Shown here: piece by piece, positions 33,684 through 42,464 of the stretch | Numbering within the stretch: the stretch's first letter is position 1 | Layout of the letters: each line of letters opens with the position of its first letter | Origin: Candidatus Competibacteraceae bacterium | Lineage (GTDB): Bacteria > Pseudomonadota > Gammaproteobacteria > Competibacterales > Competibacteraceae | DNA: 64,000 bases | Direction of reading: 5' to 3' | Assembly: GCA_016712625.1 (NCBI GenBank) | Contig: JADJQQ010000001.1 | Span: 1,116,001-1,180,000 of the forward strand | The notes under the pieces: generated by a model | The model's input: only the letters and a program-made list of their open reading frames with translations | Told to the model about the DNA's origin: nothing | The model's database searches: none | Position numbers and translations under genes: made by a program

Positions 33684-34472
33684 TCAAACCCGTCGCCGGA
33701 CATGGATCGGTGCAAACGGCTCGGCTTGCACCAACTCCAGCAGAGCTTCCCGCAGCAACTCCAACACCGCCAATAGCGTCACCACTACGCCCATACGCCC
33801 TTCTTCGGGACGAAACAGCGCCGTAAACGGGGTAAACCGCAGCGCATCCAGGCGCTCCAGCACTTGACTCATCCGTTCCCGCACCGATAAGACCTCGCGC
33901 TGGATCTGATGGCGTCCCACCCATTCAGCCCGAGCCAACACGTCACGCAGGGCATCCAGCAACTCGGCCAAACTGACCGGCGGCGGCACGCGCGCCAACG
34001 GCCGCTCGATCAGTTGCGCTTTGGCGGGGAACAGGTCGCGTTCCAGCCGCGGCAAGGCATCCAACGCCTGAGCCGCCTGTTGAAACCGTTCATATTCCTG
34101 AAGCCGACGCACCAATTCGGCGCGTGGATCTTCCTCCTCCGCCTCCACCAGCGCCGGACTTGGCAACAGCAACCGCGATTTGATCTCGGCCAGCCACGCC
34201 GCCATCACCAGATATTCAGCCGCCAGCTCCAGCCGTAATTCCTGCATCAACGCCAAATAATCCATATATTGCCGGGTGATGGCGGCGATGGGTATATCGA
34301 GAATATTGAGATTCTGGCGTCTGATCAAATAGAGCAATAAATCCAGCGGTCCCTCAAATGCTTCCAGAAAAATTTCTAGCGCATCCGGGGGAATATAAAG
34401 ATCCCGCGGTAACTGCGTGTAGGGTTCGCCATGAAGCTTGGCAAACAGCGGCAGTTCGGTGGTAGTATCCAT
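33684..34472 (-). CDS. scpA: segregation and condensation protein A (kleisin)
   Basis: Kleisin that bridges the SMC heads. The 262-residue protein shows the family N-terminus FEGPLDLLLYLIRRQNLNIL and DIPIAAITRQYMDYL, and a C-terminal winged helix that ends FAPIHVRRRV. The N-terminal extension before FEGPLD is about 38 residues, rather long for the family. Its stop lies a few bases before scpB, so the two are surely cotranscribed. Confidence 0.95.
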   Translation of the reverse strand: MDTTTELPLFAKLHGEPYTQLPRDLYIPPDALEIFLEAFEGPLDLLLYLIRRQNLNILDIPIAAITRQYMDYLALMQELRLELAAEYLVMAAWLAEIKSRLLLPSPALVEAEEEDPRAELVRRLQEYERFQQAAQALDALPRLERDLFPAKAQLIERPLARVPPPVSLAELLDALRDVLARAEWVGRHQIQREVLSVRERMSQVLERLDALRFTPFTALFRPEEGRMGVVVTLLAVLELLREALLELVQAEPFAPIHVRRRV

Positions 34473-34549
34473 CGGATTACGCCCCGGCCCCCCGCTGACG
34501 CAAAAGCGTCGAAAAGGGGGATGAAACGGCTGGGCAATTCAAGCGCTTG

Positions 34550-35557
34550 CTACACACTCAATGGACGGATGCCAACCGCTCGCCGCAATTGTTGCAGGAA
34601 CGGCATGCTGTATTCGCGCGCCCGCGCCGCGCCCTGTTTCAAGATCTGCTCAATGTAATCCGGCTTTCCCAGCAGTTCGTGATAGCGCTGGCGCGGCTCG
34701 CTCAACCGAGCGTTTAGAAGCTCGAATAAAATCTGCTTCATCTCACCCCAGCCGATCCCTTGGGCGTAACGCCTCCGGATGGCCGCCGTTTCTTCGGTGC
34801 TGGCGAATGCTTGATAGAGCTGAAATAGCGTACAGGTATCGGCATCCTTGGGCGCTTCCGGCGGCAGAGAATTGGTCTTGATGCGCATGATCAGTTTACG
34901 CAGCGCCTTTTCCGGCTCGAACAGCGGAATGGTGTTGCCGTAGCTCTTGCTCATCTTGCGCCCGTCCAGCCCGACCAGCACCGCCGTTTTTTCGTCAACC
35001 ACGGCTTCGGGCAACACGAAATGTTCGCCGTACAGATAATTAAAGCGGGCAGCGATGTCGCGCGCCATCTCCAAGTGTTGGATTTGATCTTTACCAACCG
35101 GAATCTTGCTGGCCTTGAACATCAAAATGTCCGCCGCCATCAAAATCGGGTAGCAGAACAGGCCCATGGTCACCCCCCTGTCGGGATCGTTGCCGGCATC
35201 GGCCGTATTCTCGGCCACCGCCGCCTTGTACGCATGGGCGCGATTCATCAAACCTTTGGCCGTCACGCAAGTGATGATCCAGGTCAGTTCCAGAATCTCC
35301 GGAATATCGGTCTGCGCATAAAAAATGACATTTTCCACATCCAAGCCGAGCGCCAGCCACGTCGCGGCCACCTCCAAGCGCGAGCGATGCACCAAGGCCG
35401 GATCCTGACATTTGACCAGCGCATGATAATCGGCCAGAAAATAGAACGATTGCACATCTTTACGGCGGCTGGCCTCGATGGCCGGCAGGATCGCGCCGAC
35501 ATAATTACCTAAGTGCGGCGTGCCGGTGGTGGTGATTCCGGTGAGCGTAATTTCCAT
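34550..35557 (-). CDS. trpS: tryptophanyl-tRNA synthetase
   Basis: Class I aminoacyl-tRNA synthetase of 335 residues. The HIGH-type signature appears as TTTGTPHLGNYVGAI and KMSKS as LDGRKMSKSYGNTIP. GKDQIQHLEMARDIAARFN is also typical. It lies between the M50 protease and scpA in a conserved gammaproteobacterial block, all minus strand. Confidence 0.96.
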   Translation of the reverse strand: MEITLTGITTTGTPHLGNYVGAILPAIEASRRKDVQSFYFLADYHALVKCQDPALVHRSRLEVAATWLALGLDVENVIFYAQTDIPEILELTWIITCVTAKGLMNRAHAYKAAVAENTADAGNDPDRGVTMGLFCYPILMAADILMFKASKIPVGKDQIQHLEMARDIAARFNYLYGEHFVLPEAVVDEKTAVLVGLDGRKMSKSYGNTIPLFEPEKALRKLIMRIKTNSLPPEAPKDADTCTLFQLYQAFASTEETAAIRRRYAQGIGWGEMKQILFELLNARLSEPRQRYHELLGKPDYIEQILKQGAARAREYSMPFLQQLRRAVGIRPLSV

Positions 35558-35580
35558 ATGGGCGGGTTTCGAGTTCGCAA

Positions 35581-36228
35581 TTAAAAGAAAAATAGCGACA
35601 GAATAAAATAGCGGAGACTGTTGACGATGGGCATCAGATTCAATAGGCCACTGGCCAATAACGCAATCAGGATCACCAAGCCGAAAGGCTCCAGGCGCGC
35701 CATCATCTCACCAATCCGATCCGGCAGCACGCCGGCCAGCACTCGCGAGCCATCCAGTGGGGGAATCGGCACCAGATTCAATACGCCCAGCATGACGTTG
35801 ACATCGATACCGGCAATACCCATCAACAACAGCGGCTCACCCAACCAGGAAACCGTATTTTGCAGCGCATGGCCGATCAAGGCGATCAAGGCCCAACCCA
35901 GCGCCATCACTAAGTTGGAGGCGGGTCCCGCCAGCGCCACCAATGCCATATCGCGCTTCGGATGACGCAGCCGGAAGTAATTGACTGGCACTGGCTTGGC
36001 CCAACCAAAAATGAAACCGCCCAGTACCGCCAGTACAGCCGGCACCAGTACCGTGCCGATCGGGTCGACGTGCCGCAGCGGATTGAGGCTGAGTCGGCCT
36101 TGCGCGGCGGCGGTGGTGTCGCCGAATTGCAACGCCATCCAGCCGTGCGCCACTTCATGCAGGGTGATGGCCAGCAGCAACGGCGGCGCCATGACAATCA
36201 AAAGTTGAAGCGTATTTAATTCTTGCAT
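35581..36228 (-). CDS. site-2 protease family membrane metalloprotease (M50)
   Basis: A 215-residue intramembrane zinc metalloprotease. The zinc-binding H-E-x-x-H appears as AITLHEVAHGWMALQFG, and the third-ligand motif as LVPIPPLDGSRVLAG. Five to six membrane helices are visible. It lacks the PDZ domains of RseP and belongs to the short group found next to trpS and yciO-like genes. The substrate is unknown. Confidence 0.93.
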   Translation of the reverse strand: MQELNTLQLLIVMAPPLLLAITLHEVAHGWMALQFGDTTAAAQGRLSLNPLRHVDPIGTVLVPAVLAVLGGFIFGWAKPVPVNYFRLRHPKRDMALVALAGPASNLVMALGWALIALIGHALQNTVSWLGEPLLLMGIAGIDVNVMLGVLNLVPIPPLDGSRVLAGVLPDRIGEMMARLEPFGLVILIALLASGLLNLMPIVNSLRYFILSLFFF

Positions 36229-36261
36229 GATGTGATTATACGCAGCCGTTCCCAGCCCGGA

Positions 36262-36882
36262 CTAGAGAAATGGACTGGCGTCGCCCAAACCTTGACGGAT
36301 CAATTCTGGCGCGTCGCCGGTTAGATCAATCACTGTAGTCGGTTCGCGTTGCCCTGGTCCGCCATCGATAATCAAATCGACCTGATTGCGCAAGCGATCT
36401 TGGATCTCGTCGGGATCGCACAGCGGCCATTCGTCGCCGGGCAGCGCCAGCGTGCAACTCATGATCGGCTCGCCCAGCTCCGCTAGCAGCGCGCGGGCGA
36501 TGGCGTTGTCGGGCACCCGAATACCGATCGTCTTGCGGCGGGGATGCTGCAAGCGGCGGGGAACTTCATGGGTCGCTTGCAAGATGAAGGTAAAGGGTCC
36601 TGGGGTAGCGGCCTTGAGCAAGCGGTAGCGGCGGTTGTCCACCTTGGCGTACGTGGCAATTTCCGAAAGATCGCGACAGATCAAGGTAAAATTGTGATGC
36701 CGGTCAGTCTGACGAAGCTGGCGAATGCGCTCCGCCGCCGCTTTGTCGCCAAGCCGACAACCCAGCGCGTAACTGGAATCCGTCGGATAAACGATCACAG
36801 CGCCGACACTCAGGCGCTCGACCGCCTGCCCGATCAGGCGTGGTTGGGGATTAATCGAATGGATTTGTAAAATGCTGCTCAT
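36262..36882 (-). CDS. Sua5/YciO/YrdC-family protein
   Basis: A 206-residue protein of the YrdC domain family, whose members make threonylcarbamoyl-AMP for tRNA t6A modification. It reads GGAVIVYPTDSSYALG-like (VGAVIVYPTDSSYALGCRLG), NFTLICRDLSEIATYAKVDN and PGPFTFILQATHEVPRRLQ. The position beside the M50 protease and trpS matches YciO, a paralogue of less certain activity, rather than the essential TsaC. Confidence 0.92.
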   Translation of the reverse strand: MSSILQIHSINPQPRLIGQAVERLSVGAVIVYPTDSSYALGCRLGDKAAAERIRQLRQTDRHHNFTLICRDLSEIATYAKVDNRRYRLLKAATPGPFTFILQATHEVPRRLQHPRRKTIGIRVPDNAIARALLAELGEPIMSCTLALPGDEWPLCDPDEIQDRLRNQVDLIIDGGPGQREPTTVIDLTGDAPELIRQGLGDASPFL

Positions 36883-37041
36883 AGCCTGTACTATTCTTCA
36901 GTTATGCAAATCATGATCGAACCAACAACTTGCCAGCCTGGCGTTGTCCGGTCAAGACGATGGCCCTAAAACCGTCTTCCTTTTATCATCATCTCGCCGC
37001 CTAGCCCTGTTTCCCATCAATTACCCTATTTCGCTATTGGC

Positions 37042-37595
37042 ATGAAATTGCTGTTCGACTTCCTACCCATCGTTTTGTTCTTCATCGCCTACAAAATGGC
37101 GGATATTTACGTTGCGACTGGCGTGTTAATTGTCGCGACCCTGGCGCAAGTTGGCTGGACCTGGTTGCGACAGCATCGGGTTGAGAAAATGCCGCTGATC
37201 ACCGCCGGCTTGGTGCTGGTCTTGGGGGAGCAACCCTGATCCTACACGATCCGGTCTTCGTCAAATGGAAGCCGACCGTGGTGAACTGGTTGTTCGCCGT
37301 CGCATTCGCGGGCAGTTGCTTCATCGGCCAGAAAACGCTGTTGGAACGAATGATGGGCAGTCAACTGAAACTTCCTAGCACAATATGGGTCAAGCTCACA
37401 TTCGCTTGGGTGCTGTTTTTCCTCGTGATGGGTTTGGTTAATCTGTACGTGGCTTTCACCTTTGACGAAAACACCTGGGTCAATTTTAAACTGTTCGGAA
37501 TGCTGGGCTTGACCGTGATATTCATGCTCGGTCAAGCCGTCTATCTGAGCCGCCATCTCAAAGTTGACGACGATTCGCCGTCAAAGGAGTCCTGA
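37042..37595 (+). CDS. yciB: inner-membrane septation protein YciB/IspZ, frameshifted
   Basis: Small multi-spanning membrane protein linked to envelope and septum formation. The first frame reads MKLLFDFLPIVLFFIAYKMA then LRQHRVEKMPLITAGLVLVL and ends early at GEQP. The rest of the family pattern (DPVFVKWKPTVVNWLFAVAF and ENTWVNFKLFGMLGLTVIF) continues in another frame to 37595. The switch lies at the run of five G at 37224-37228. One more G gives VLGGATLILHDPVFVKWKP and an intact protein of about 184 residues. Its stop overlaps the yciI start by one base. Confidence 0.88.
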
Positions 37596-37897
37596 TGCTA
37601 TATGCCATCCTGGGCCGTGACGCGCCCGATAGCCTGGAACGACGGCTGGCTGTCCGTCCCGCGCATCTGGAGCGCCTCAATGCCCTGCTGGCGGAAGGCC
37701 GGCTGGTATTGGCTGGACCACTGCCGGCCATCGACAGTCCAGACCCAGGCCCGGCCGGATTTCAGGGCAGCTTGGTGGTCGCTGAATTTTCGTCCCTAGA
37801 AGCCGCCAAAACCTGGGCCGATGCCGATCCTTATGTAGCCGCCGGCGTCTATGCGGCGGTTGAAATCTACCCATTCCGTAAAGTGCTGCCCGCATGA
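37595..37897 (+). CDS. yciI: YciI-like protein
   Basis: A 100-residue ferredoxin-like-fold protein. The family motif with His-Asp pair is RRLAVRPAHLERLNALLAEG followed by LVLAGPLPAIDS, with SSLEAAKTWADADPYVAAGV near the end. The biochemical role of YciI is unclear. It is locked between yciB and bolA by overlaps at both ends. Confidence 0.92.
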   Translation: MLYAILGRDAPDSLERRLAVRPAHLERLNALLAEGRLVLAGPLPAIDSPDPGPAGFQGSLVVAEFSSLEAAKTWADADPYVAAGVYAAVEIYPFRKVLPA

Positions 37898-38187
37898 CAA
37901 CAGCGCGGGTAACGTTGATCGAAGAACGACTCCGCACCGCGCTAGCGCCAGAGCGGTTAGAAATCGTGGATGACAGCGCCGCTCACGCTGGACACGCCGG
38001 CGCGCGCGAAGGCGGTCATTTTACGATCCGTATCGTGACAACCGCCTTTGCCGGCAAAACCCTGATTCAGCGCCATCGTCTGATCCATGCGGCGGTCGCT
38101 GACCTGATGCGCCGGGAGATTCACGCCTTAAGCATTCAGAAGGCGCAAACCCCGGATGAAGCCCGATTCTCAACCACTGAAACTTAG
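37894..38187 (+). CDS. bolA: BolA family protein
   Basis: A 97-residue BolA-fold protein. AHAGHAGAREGGHFTIRIVT contains the His of the family, and KTLIQRHRLIHAAVADLMRREIHALSI is the helix-loop-strand with the conserved RHR. BolA proteins bind monothiol glutaredoxins with a shared [2Fe-2S] cluster. Overlaps yciI by 4 bases; ppiC starts 22 bases later. Confidence 0.93.
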   Translation: MTTARVTLIEERLRTALAPERLEIVDDSAAHAGHAGAREGGHFTIRIVTTAFAGKTLIQRHRLIHAAVADLMRREIHALSIQKAQTPDEARFSTTET

Positions 38188-38209
38188 CTCACTGATGGAA
38201 ATCACCACT

Positions 38210-39160
38210 ATGCACAAAACCCATAAGCTGATTTTACCGTTATTGGCCCTGTCTGCCACGCTGCTCTTCTCCAGCGCCGCGCTGGCGGCGGAAGAGAAGA
38301 AACCCGAACCAGCCGCTCCAGCCGCCGCCCCGGCGGCGCGGGCAGCCCAGCCCGCGGCGCCGGTTATCCCCGATCCGGTCGCGGTGGTCAACGGCAAGGC
38401 AATCTCCAAGGCGGCGTTCGAACAGTACATTCAGCAGTTGCGCGGTCGGACCAAGGTGGATTCGGCTGAAGCCAGTAACTCGCTGGTGGAACAACTGGTG
38501 CTGGAAGAGCTGCTGGTGCAGGAGGCCGACAAGCAGAAACTGGCCGACGATCCGCAAATCAAGCAGCAGTTGGCAATGGTCCAGCGCAGCCTGCTGGCCA
38601 GCACTGTCATCCGTCGGATGCTGAACGAAAGCGCCCCCAGCGAAGAGACAATCAAGAAAGAATACGAAACGGCGACCGCCGCCATGAAAGGCAAGGAATA
38701 CAAAGCCAGTCATATTCTGGTGGATTCCGAAGACAAGGCGAAGGAAATCATCGCCGAACTTAAGAAGGGCGGCAATTTTGCCGAGCTGGCCAAGACCAAA
38801 TCCACCGACAGCTCCAAGGACAACGGCGGCGATCTGGGCTGGTTTACCCCCAGCATGATGGTGCCGCCCTTTTCGCAGGCGGCCGCCAAGCTGGAAAAAG
38901 GCAAATTCACCGAACAACCGGTGCAGACTTCCTTCGGCTGGCACGTCATCTTGCTAGAGGATATCCGTGATGCGACGCCGCCCTCGCTGGAGGAACTGAA
39001 ACCACAAATCCAGCAGATGCTGCAAAGCAAAACCGTGAACGACTATCTGGAAAAACTGAAAGCGGGCGCGAAGATCGAAGTCACTGAGATCAAGGACAGC
39101 GAAGCCGCCAAGCCAGCGCCCGAAGCCGCCAAGGAAGAACCGAAAGCAGAGAAGAAGTAA
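38210..39160 (+). CDS. periplasmic PpiC-type peptidyl-prolyl isomerase
   Basis: A 316-residue secreted parvulin foldase. The signal peptide ends near SAALA (residue 26) and is followed by an Ala/Pro-rich linker. An N-terminal chaperone-like helical domain spans about 60-165. The rotamase domain spans about 170-270 (YKASHILVDSEDKAKEIIAE, GGDLGWFTPSMMVPPF, TSFGWHVILLEDIR). The C-terminus is Lys/Ala/Glu-rich. ATG 38210 is chosen because it begins the signal peptide; in-frame ATGs at 38156 and 38195 would extend it without similarity. It ends the yciB-yciI-bolA run. Confidence 0.92.
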   Translation: MHKTHKLILPLLALSATLLFSSAALAAEEKKPEPAAPAAAPAARAAQPAAPVIPDPVAVVNGKAISKAAFEQYIQQLRGRTKVDSAEASNSLVEQLVLEELLVQEADKQKLADDPQIKQQLAMVQRSLLASTVIRRMLNESAPSEETIKKEYETATAAMKGKEYKASHILVDSEDKAKEIIAELKKGGNFAELAKTKSTDSSKDNGGDLGWFTPSMMVPPFSQAAAKLEKGKFTEQPVQTSFGWHVILLEDIRDATPPSLEELKPQIQQMLQSKTVNDYLEKLKAGAKIEVTEIKDSEAAKPAPEAAKEEPKAEKK

Positions 39161-39182
39161 CCGCGAAAAGCCGGATCTTCTT

Positions 39183-39209
39183 ACCCTCTCCCTTAAAACA
39201 GGAGAGGGT
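39183..39209. terminator. hairpin between convergent ppiC-type gene and ligA
   Basis: ACCCTCTCC (39183-39191) pairs perfectly with GGAGAGGGT (39201-39209) around a 9-base loop. It lies between two converging genes and just reaches the ligA stop codon. Neither side has a run of T, so it may stabilise 3' ends rather than terminate by itself. Confidence 0.45.
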
Positions 39210-41242
39210 TAGGACGCCAGCAACGCCAGTAATCCACCCTCATCCAGCACCGCCACGCCCAGTTCCAGGGCCTTGTCCAATTTTGAGCCCGCATCGCGGC
39301 CCGCCACCAGATAATCGGTTTTTTTCGATACGCTACCCGCCACCTTGGCCCCAAGCGCTCGGAGCCGCTCAGTCGCCTCGTCACGGCTCAAAGACTCCAA
39401 AGTTCCGGTCAATACGAAAGCTTTACCCGCCAGTGATTGCTCGCCTGTTAGCGATTTTCCCACCATTTCAGGCCACTGGACGCCAGCGGCGCGCAAGCGC
39501 GCAATGAGATCCTGATTGTGCGGTTCCTGAAAAAAGGCGCGGACCGCGGCGGCAACCACTGGCCCGATGTCCGGTATATGTCGCAGGCGCTCCTCATCAG
39601 CCGCGATCAGCGCTTCCAAGCTTCCGAAATGTTTGGCCAAAGCCAGCGCGGTCGCTTCACCGACTTCCCGAATGCCGAGCGCGTAAAGGAAACGGGCCAA
39701 CGTAGTCTGTTTGCCACGCTTCAAGGCTTCCACCACCTTGGTGGCTGATCGTGAACCCATTCGTTCTAAATCGGCCAATACCGCCGCGTCGAGCGAGAAC
39801 AGATCCGCCGGATTTCGCACCAGATCGTGTTCGACCAGCTGGGCGACCAGCTGGTCGCCCAAGCCTTCGATATCCAACGCCCGGCGTGAAGCGAAGTGAC
39901 GGATCGCCTCCTTCCGCTGGGCGCGGCAGTACCACCCACCCATGCAGCGCGCCACGGCTTCTCCTACCAATCGAGCGACGCGCGACCCACAAACCGGGCA
40001 ATTTTCCGGCATTACAAAAGGTGAAGTAGCGGCGGGGCGGCGTTCCAACACCACGCCGATGACTTCGGGAATCACGTCCCCCGCTCGCCGCACCCGGATG
40101 GTATCGCCGACTCGCACATCCTTTCGGGCCACCTCATCAGCGTTGTGCAGCGTCGCGTTGGTGACGGTGACGCCGCCCACGAACACTGGCTTGAGCCGGG
40201 CCACCGGCGTGACGGCCCCCGTACGGCCGACCTGCACCTCAATGGCTTCGACCACCGTCAGTTCTTCTTGCGCGGGGAATTTATGGGCCACGGCCCAACG
40301 CGGTTGGCGGGTGCGAAAACCCAGTTCCCGCTGCCAGTCCAAGCGGTTGACCTTATACACCACGCCGTCGATATCGAAAGGCAGCGCCGCGCGCTTGGCG
40401 GCGATAGCGCGATGAAAGGCGATCAGGCCGTCGGCGCCTTGGGCAACGGTGCGCTCCTGATTCACCGGCAATCCAAACACCGCCAAGGCATCCAAAACGC
40501 CAGCGTGCGTGACAGGCGTTTCCCAACCTTGCGTCTCGCCCAATCCGTAAGCGAAAAAAGATAGCAGCCGCTTGGCGGCGACCGTGGGATCAAGCTGTCG
40601 AATACCGCCAGCCGCGCCGTTGCGCGGATTGACCAGGGTGGGTAATTGCGCCGCGCGCTGGCGGGCGTTGTAACGCTCGAAATCCAGCCGACTCATATAC
40701 ACTTCGCCGCGCACTTCCAGCACCGCGGGCGGAACGCCTTGCAAGCGCAACGGGACCGATTTGATGGTGCGGATATTCTGGGTGACTTCTTCGCCCGTTT
40801 CGCCATCGCCGCGAGTGGCGGCTTGCGCCAGAACACCATTTTCATACCGCAAGCTAATCGCCAAACCATCAAATTTCAGCTCGCAGGCGTACTCGACCGA
40901 AGCCGCCTGATCGCCAAAACCGAGTTCGCGCCGTATCTGCGCGTCGAAAGCGCGAGCACCGCCAGGGCCGGTATCGGTCTCGGTACGGATCGACAGCATG
41001 GCAACCCGATGCCGTACCGGCACGAAGGCGTCGAGCGCCTTGCCACCCACCCGCTGGGTCGGCGAACCTGGCATTTGTAATTCAGGATACTCCGTTTCGA
41101 GCGCCTGTAATTCCCGAAACAGCCGGTCGTATTCGGCATCGGGAATCGCTGGATCGTCTAAAACGTAATACCGATAATCGTGCCGGTCGATCTGCGCGCG
41201 CAACTCGGCGGCTCGGTCAACCGCGGCCCTAGAAGCCGTCAT
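39209..41242 (-). CDS. ligA: NAD-dependent DNA ligase
   Basis: Replicative ligase of 677 residues. The Ia domain (HDYRYYVLDDPAIPDAEYD), adenylation domain with catalytic Lys in YACELKFDGLAISLRYENG, OB fold, zinc finger (CPVCGSRV and ARCMGGWYCRAQ, four cysteines), helix-hairpin-helix repeats and a C-terminal BRCT domain (LAGKAFVLTGTLESLSRDEA) are all present. ATG 41242 is preferred over GTG 41251. It lies 20-30 bases after zipA, a conserved neighbour in gammaproteobacteria. Confidence 0.97.
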   Translation of the reverse strand: MTASRAAVDRAAELRAQIDRHDYRYYVLDDPAIPDAEYDRLFRELQALETEYPELQMPGSPTQRVGGKALDAFVPVRHRVAMLSIRTETDTGPGGARAFDAQIRRELGFGDQAASVEYACELKFDGLAISLRYENGVLAQAATRGDGETGEEVTQNIRTIKSVPLRLQGVPPAVLEVRGEVYMSRLDFERYNARQRAAQLPTLVNPRNGAAGGIRQLDPTVAAKRLLSFFAYGLGETQGWETPVTHAGVLDALAVFGLPVNQERTVAQGADGLIAFHRAIAAKRAALPFDIDGVVYKVNRLDWQRELGFRTRQPRWAVAHKFPAQEELTVVEAIEVQVGRTGAVTPVARLKPVFVGGVTVTNATLHNADEVARKDVRVGDTIRVRRAGDVIPEVIGVVLERRPAATSPFVMPENCPVCGSRVARLVGEAVARCMGGWYCRAQRKEAIRHFASRRALDIEGLGDQLVAQLVEHDLVRNPADLFSLDAAVLADLERMGSRSATKVVEALKRGKQTTLARFLYALGIREVGEATALALAKHFGSLEALIAADEERLRHIPDIGPVVAAAVRAFFQEPHNQDLIARLRAAGVQWPEMVGKSLTGEQSLAGKAFVLTGTLESLSRDEATERLRALGAKVAGSVSKKTDYLVAGRDAGSKLDKALELGVAVLDEGGLLALLAS

Positions 41243-41271
41243 CGCATACACCCCGTCAGAAAAAACAGCGC

Positions 41272-42237
41272 CTATGGCCCTGACCGTTCCAGTTCCGCTA
41301 CTTTATCGCGCAGACTCAACAAGCCCTGATTGGTTAACCGACGCCGGCTTTCGTCACAAATCACACCACCGAGTTTGCGAGCGACCTGATCCGCGGCCAG
41401 CACCAGCAGGTCCAACGCCTTCATTCCATCCAAAGGGCCGGGCAACTCCATAAACAACAGCAATCCGGGAGTCGTCAGATCGGCCAGTGTTTTGGGATCG
41501 AAAGACCCCGGTTTACGCAAGTGCGCTAGACTGAACACCGGCGTATCGCCGCCGACAACTCCCGCCGGATAGCGTCCGAACAAGCCGGCCGTAGTCAGTT
41601 GCAGCCCGGCTTCTTCGGCCGCCGCCTGGATATCGGTTCCCTTGAATAACTGCTGGCCTGGCGCCATCACGGTCAGAGCAACCGTCGTCTTAGCGGTAGC
41701 CGACTCCCCTGCTGGCATGGCTTGCAGGATCGGAGGTAGCGAAGGCGCTTCGACCGCTGGTTTGGCTTGAAAGGCATTGTCCATATCCGTTTGCCCTGTA
41801 TCGCCCAAGTCGACCAGTCCTCGATCAAGGGAATCGCGACCCGATAGCGACTCTTCCTGTTCCAGCCCCGCATTGAGGGACTCGCGACCCGACGGCAGAT
41901 GGCTTTTTTCCAGCGGGGATCTTGGAACCGCTGGCCTCCGATCGGGCGAACGAGAGAGTGGCCGGATCTCGACATCCACCAAGATCTTGTCAGCCAGATG
42001 ATGATCGGCAGTCACTCGGCCCAACTCGCCGAACTCATGCACTTCTTCCGCTTCCTCCGGGCGCTCCGTCGGCGTCACCGGGCCTAGCTCCAGCTTCGGC
42101 TCGTTGGCGAACGCAGACCGCCGTTGACGTTTTCGGATCTCTTCCTTAAGACGTGCTCGGATACCCCACAGATAGATCAGGGCCAGAACGACGGCTCCGA
42201 TGACCGCCAACAGCCACTGCAATTGCATTTTGTCCAT
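41272..42237 (-). CDS. zipA: cell division protein ZipA
   Basis: Bitopic protein that tethers FtsZ to the membrane; restricted to gammaproteobacteria, which supports the taxonomic call. The 321 residues comprise an N-terminal helix (QLQWLLAVIGAVVLALIYLWG), a charged/proline-rich linker (30-180) and the C-terminal FtsZ-binding domain (VALTVMAPGQQLFKGTDIQA, GLFGRYPAGVVGGDTPVFSL). smc lies upstream in the same direction across a 227-base gap in which I see nothing distinctive. Confidence 0.95.
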   Translation of the reverse strand: MDKMQLQWLLAVIGAVVLALIYLWGIRARLKEEIRKRQRRSAFANEPKLELGPVTPTERPEEAEEVHEFGELGRVTADHHLADKILVDVEIRPLSRSPDRRPAVPRSPLEKSHLPSGRESLNAGLEQEESLSGRDSLDRGLVDLGDTGQTDMDNAFQAKPAVEAPSLPPILQAMPAGESATAKTTVALTVMAPGQQLFKGTDIQAAAEEAGLQLTTAGLFGRYPAGVVGGDTPVFSLAHLRKPGSFDPKTLADLTTPGLLLFMELPGPLDGMKALDLLVLAADQVARKLGGVICDESRRRLTNQGLLSLRDKVAELERSGP

Positions 42238-42464
42238 TTATCATCAATCCAAAGCTTCAGATTGCGCCTGTCACAATCAAATTGCGCCAAGGCTACGTAC
42301 TTAGAAACAGTAAACGCTCTATGTCCGCCATCGAACGGCCGGAACAGCGACTCTAATGTTGGTACTAAAATGTGATTACTTTAACAAATGCCATCTATTG
42401 TCGCATCAGGCTATCGACCTGGAGCGACCGAAGTCTGTTTGGCGTTAGCCCAAAGCGGCAGCGA

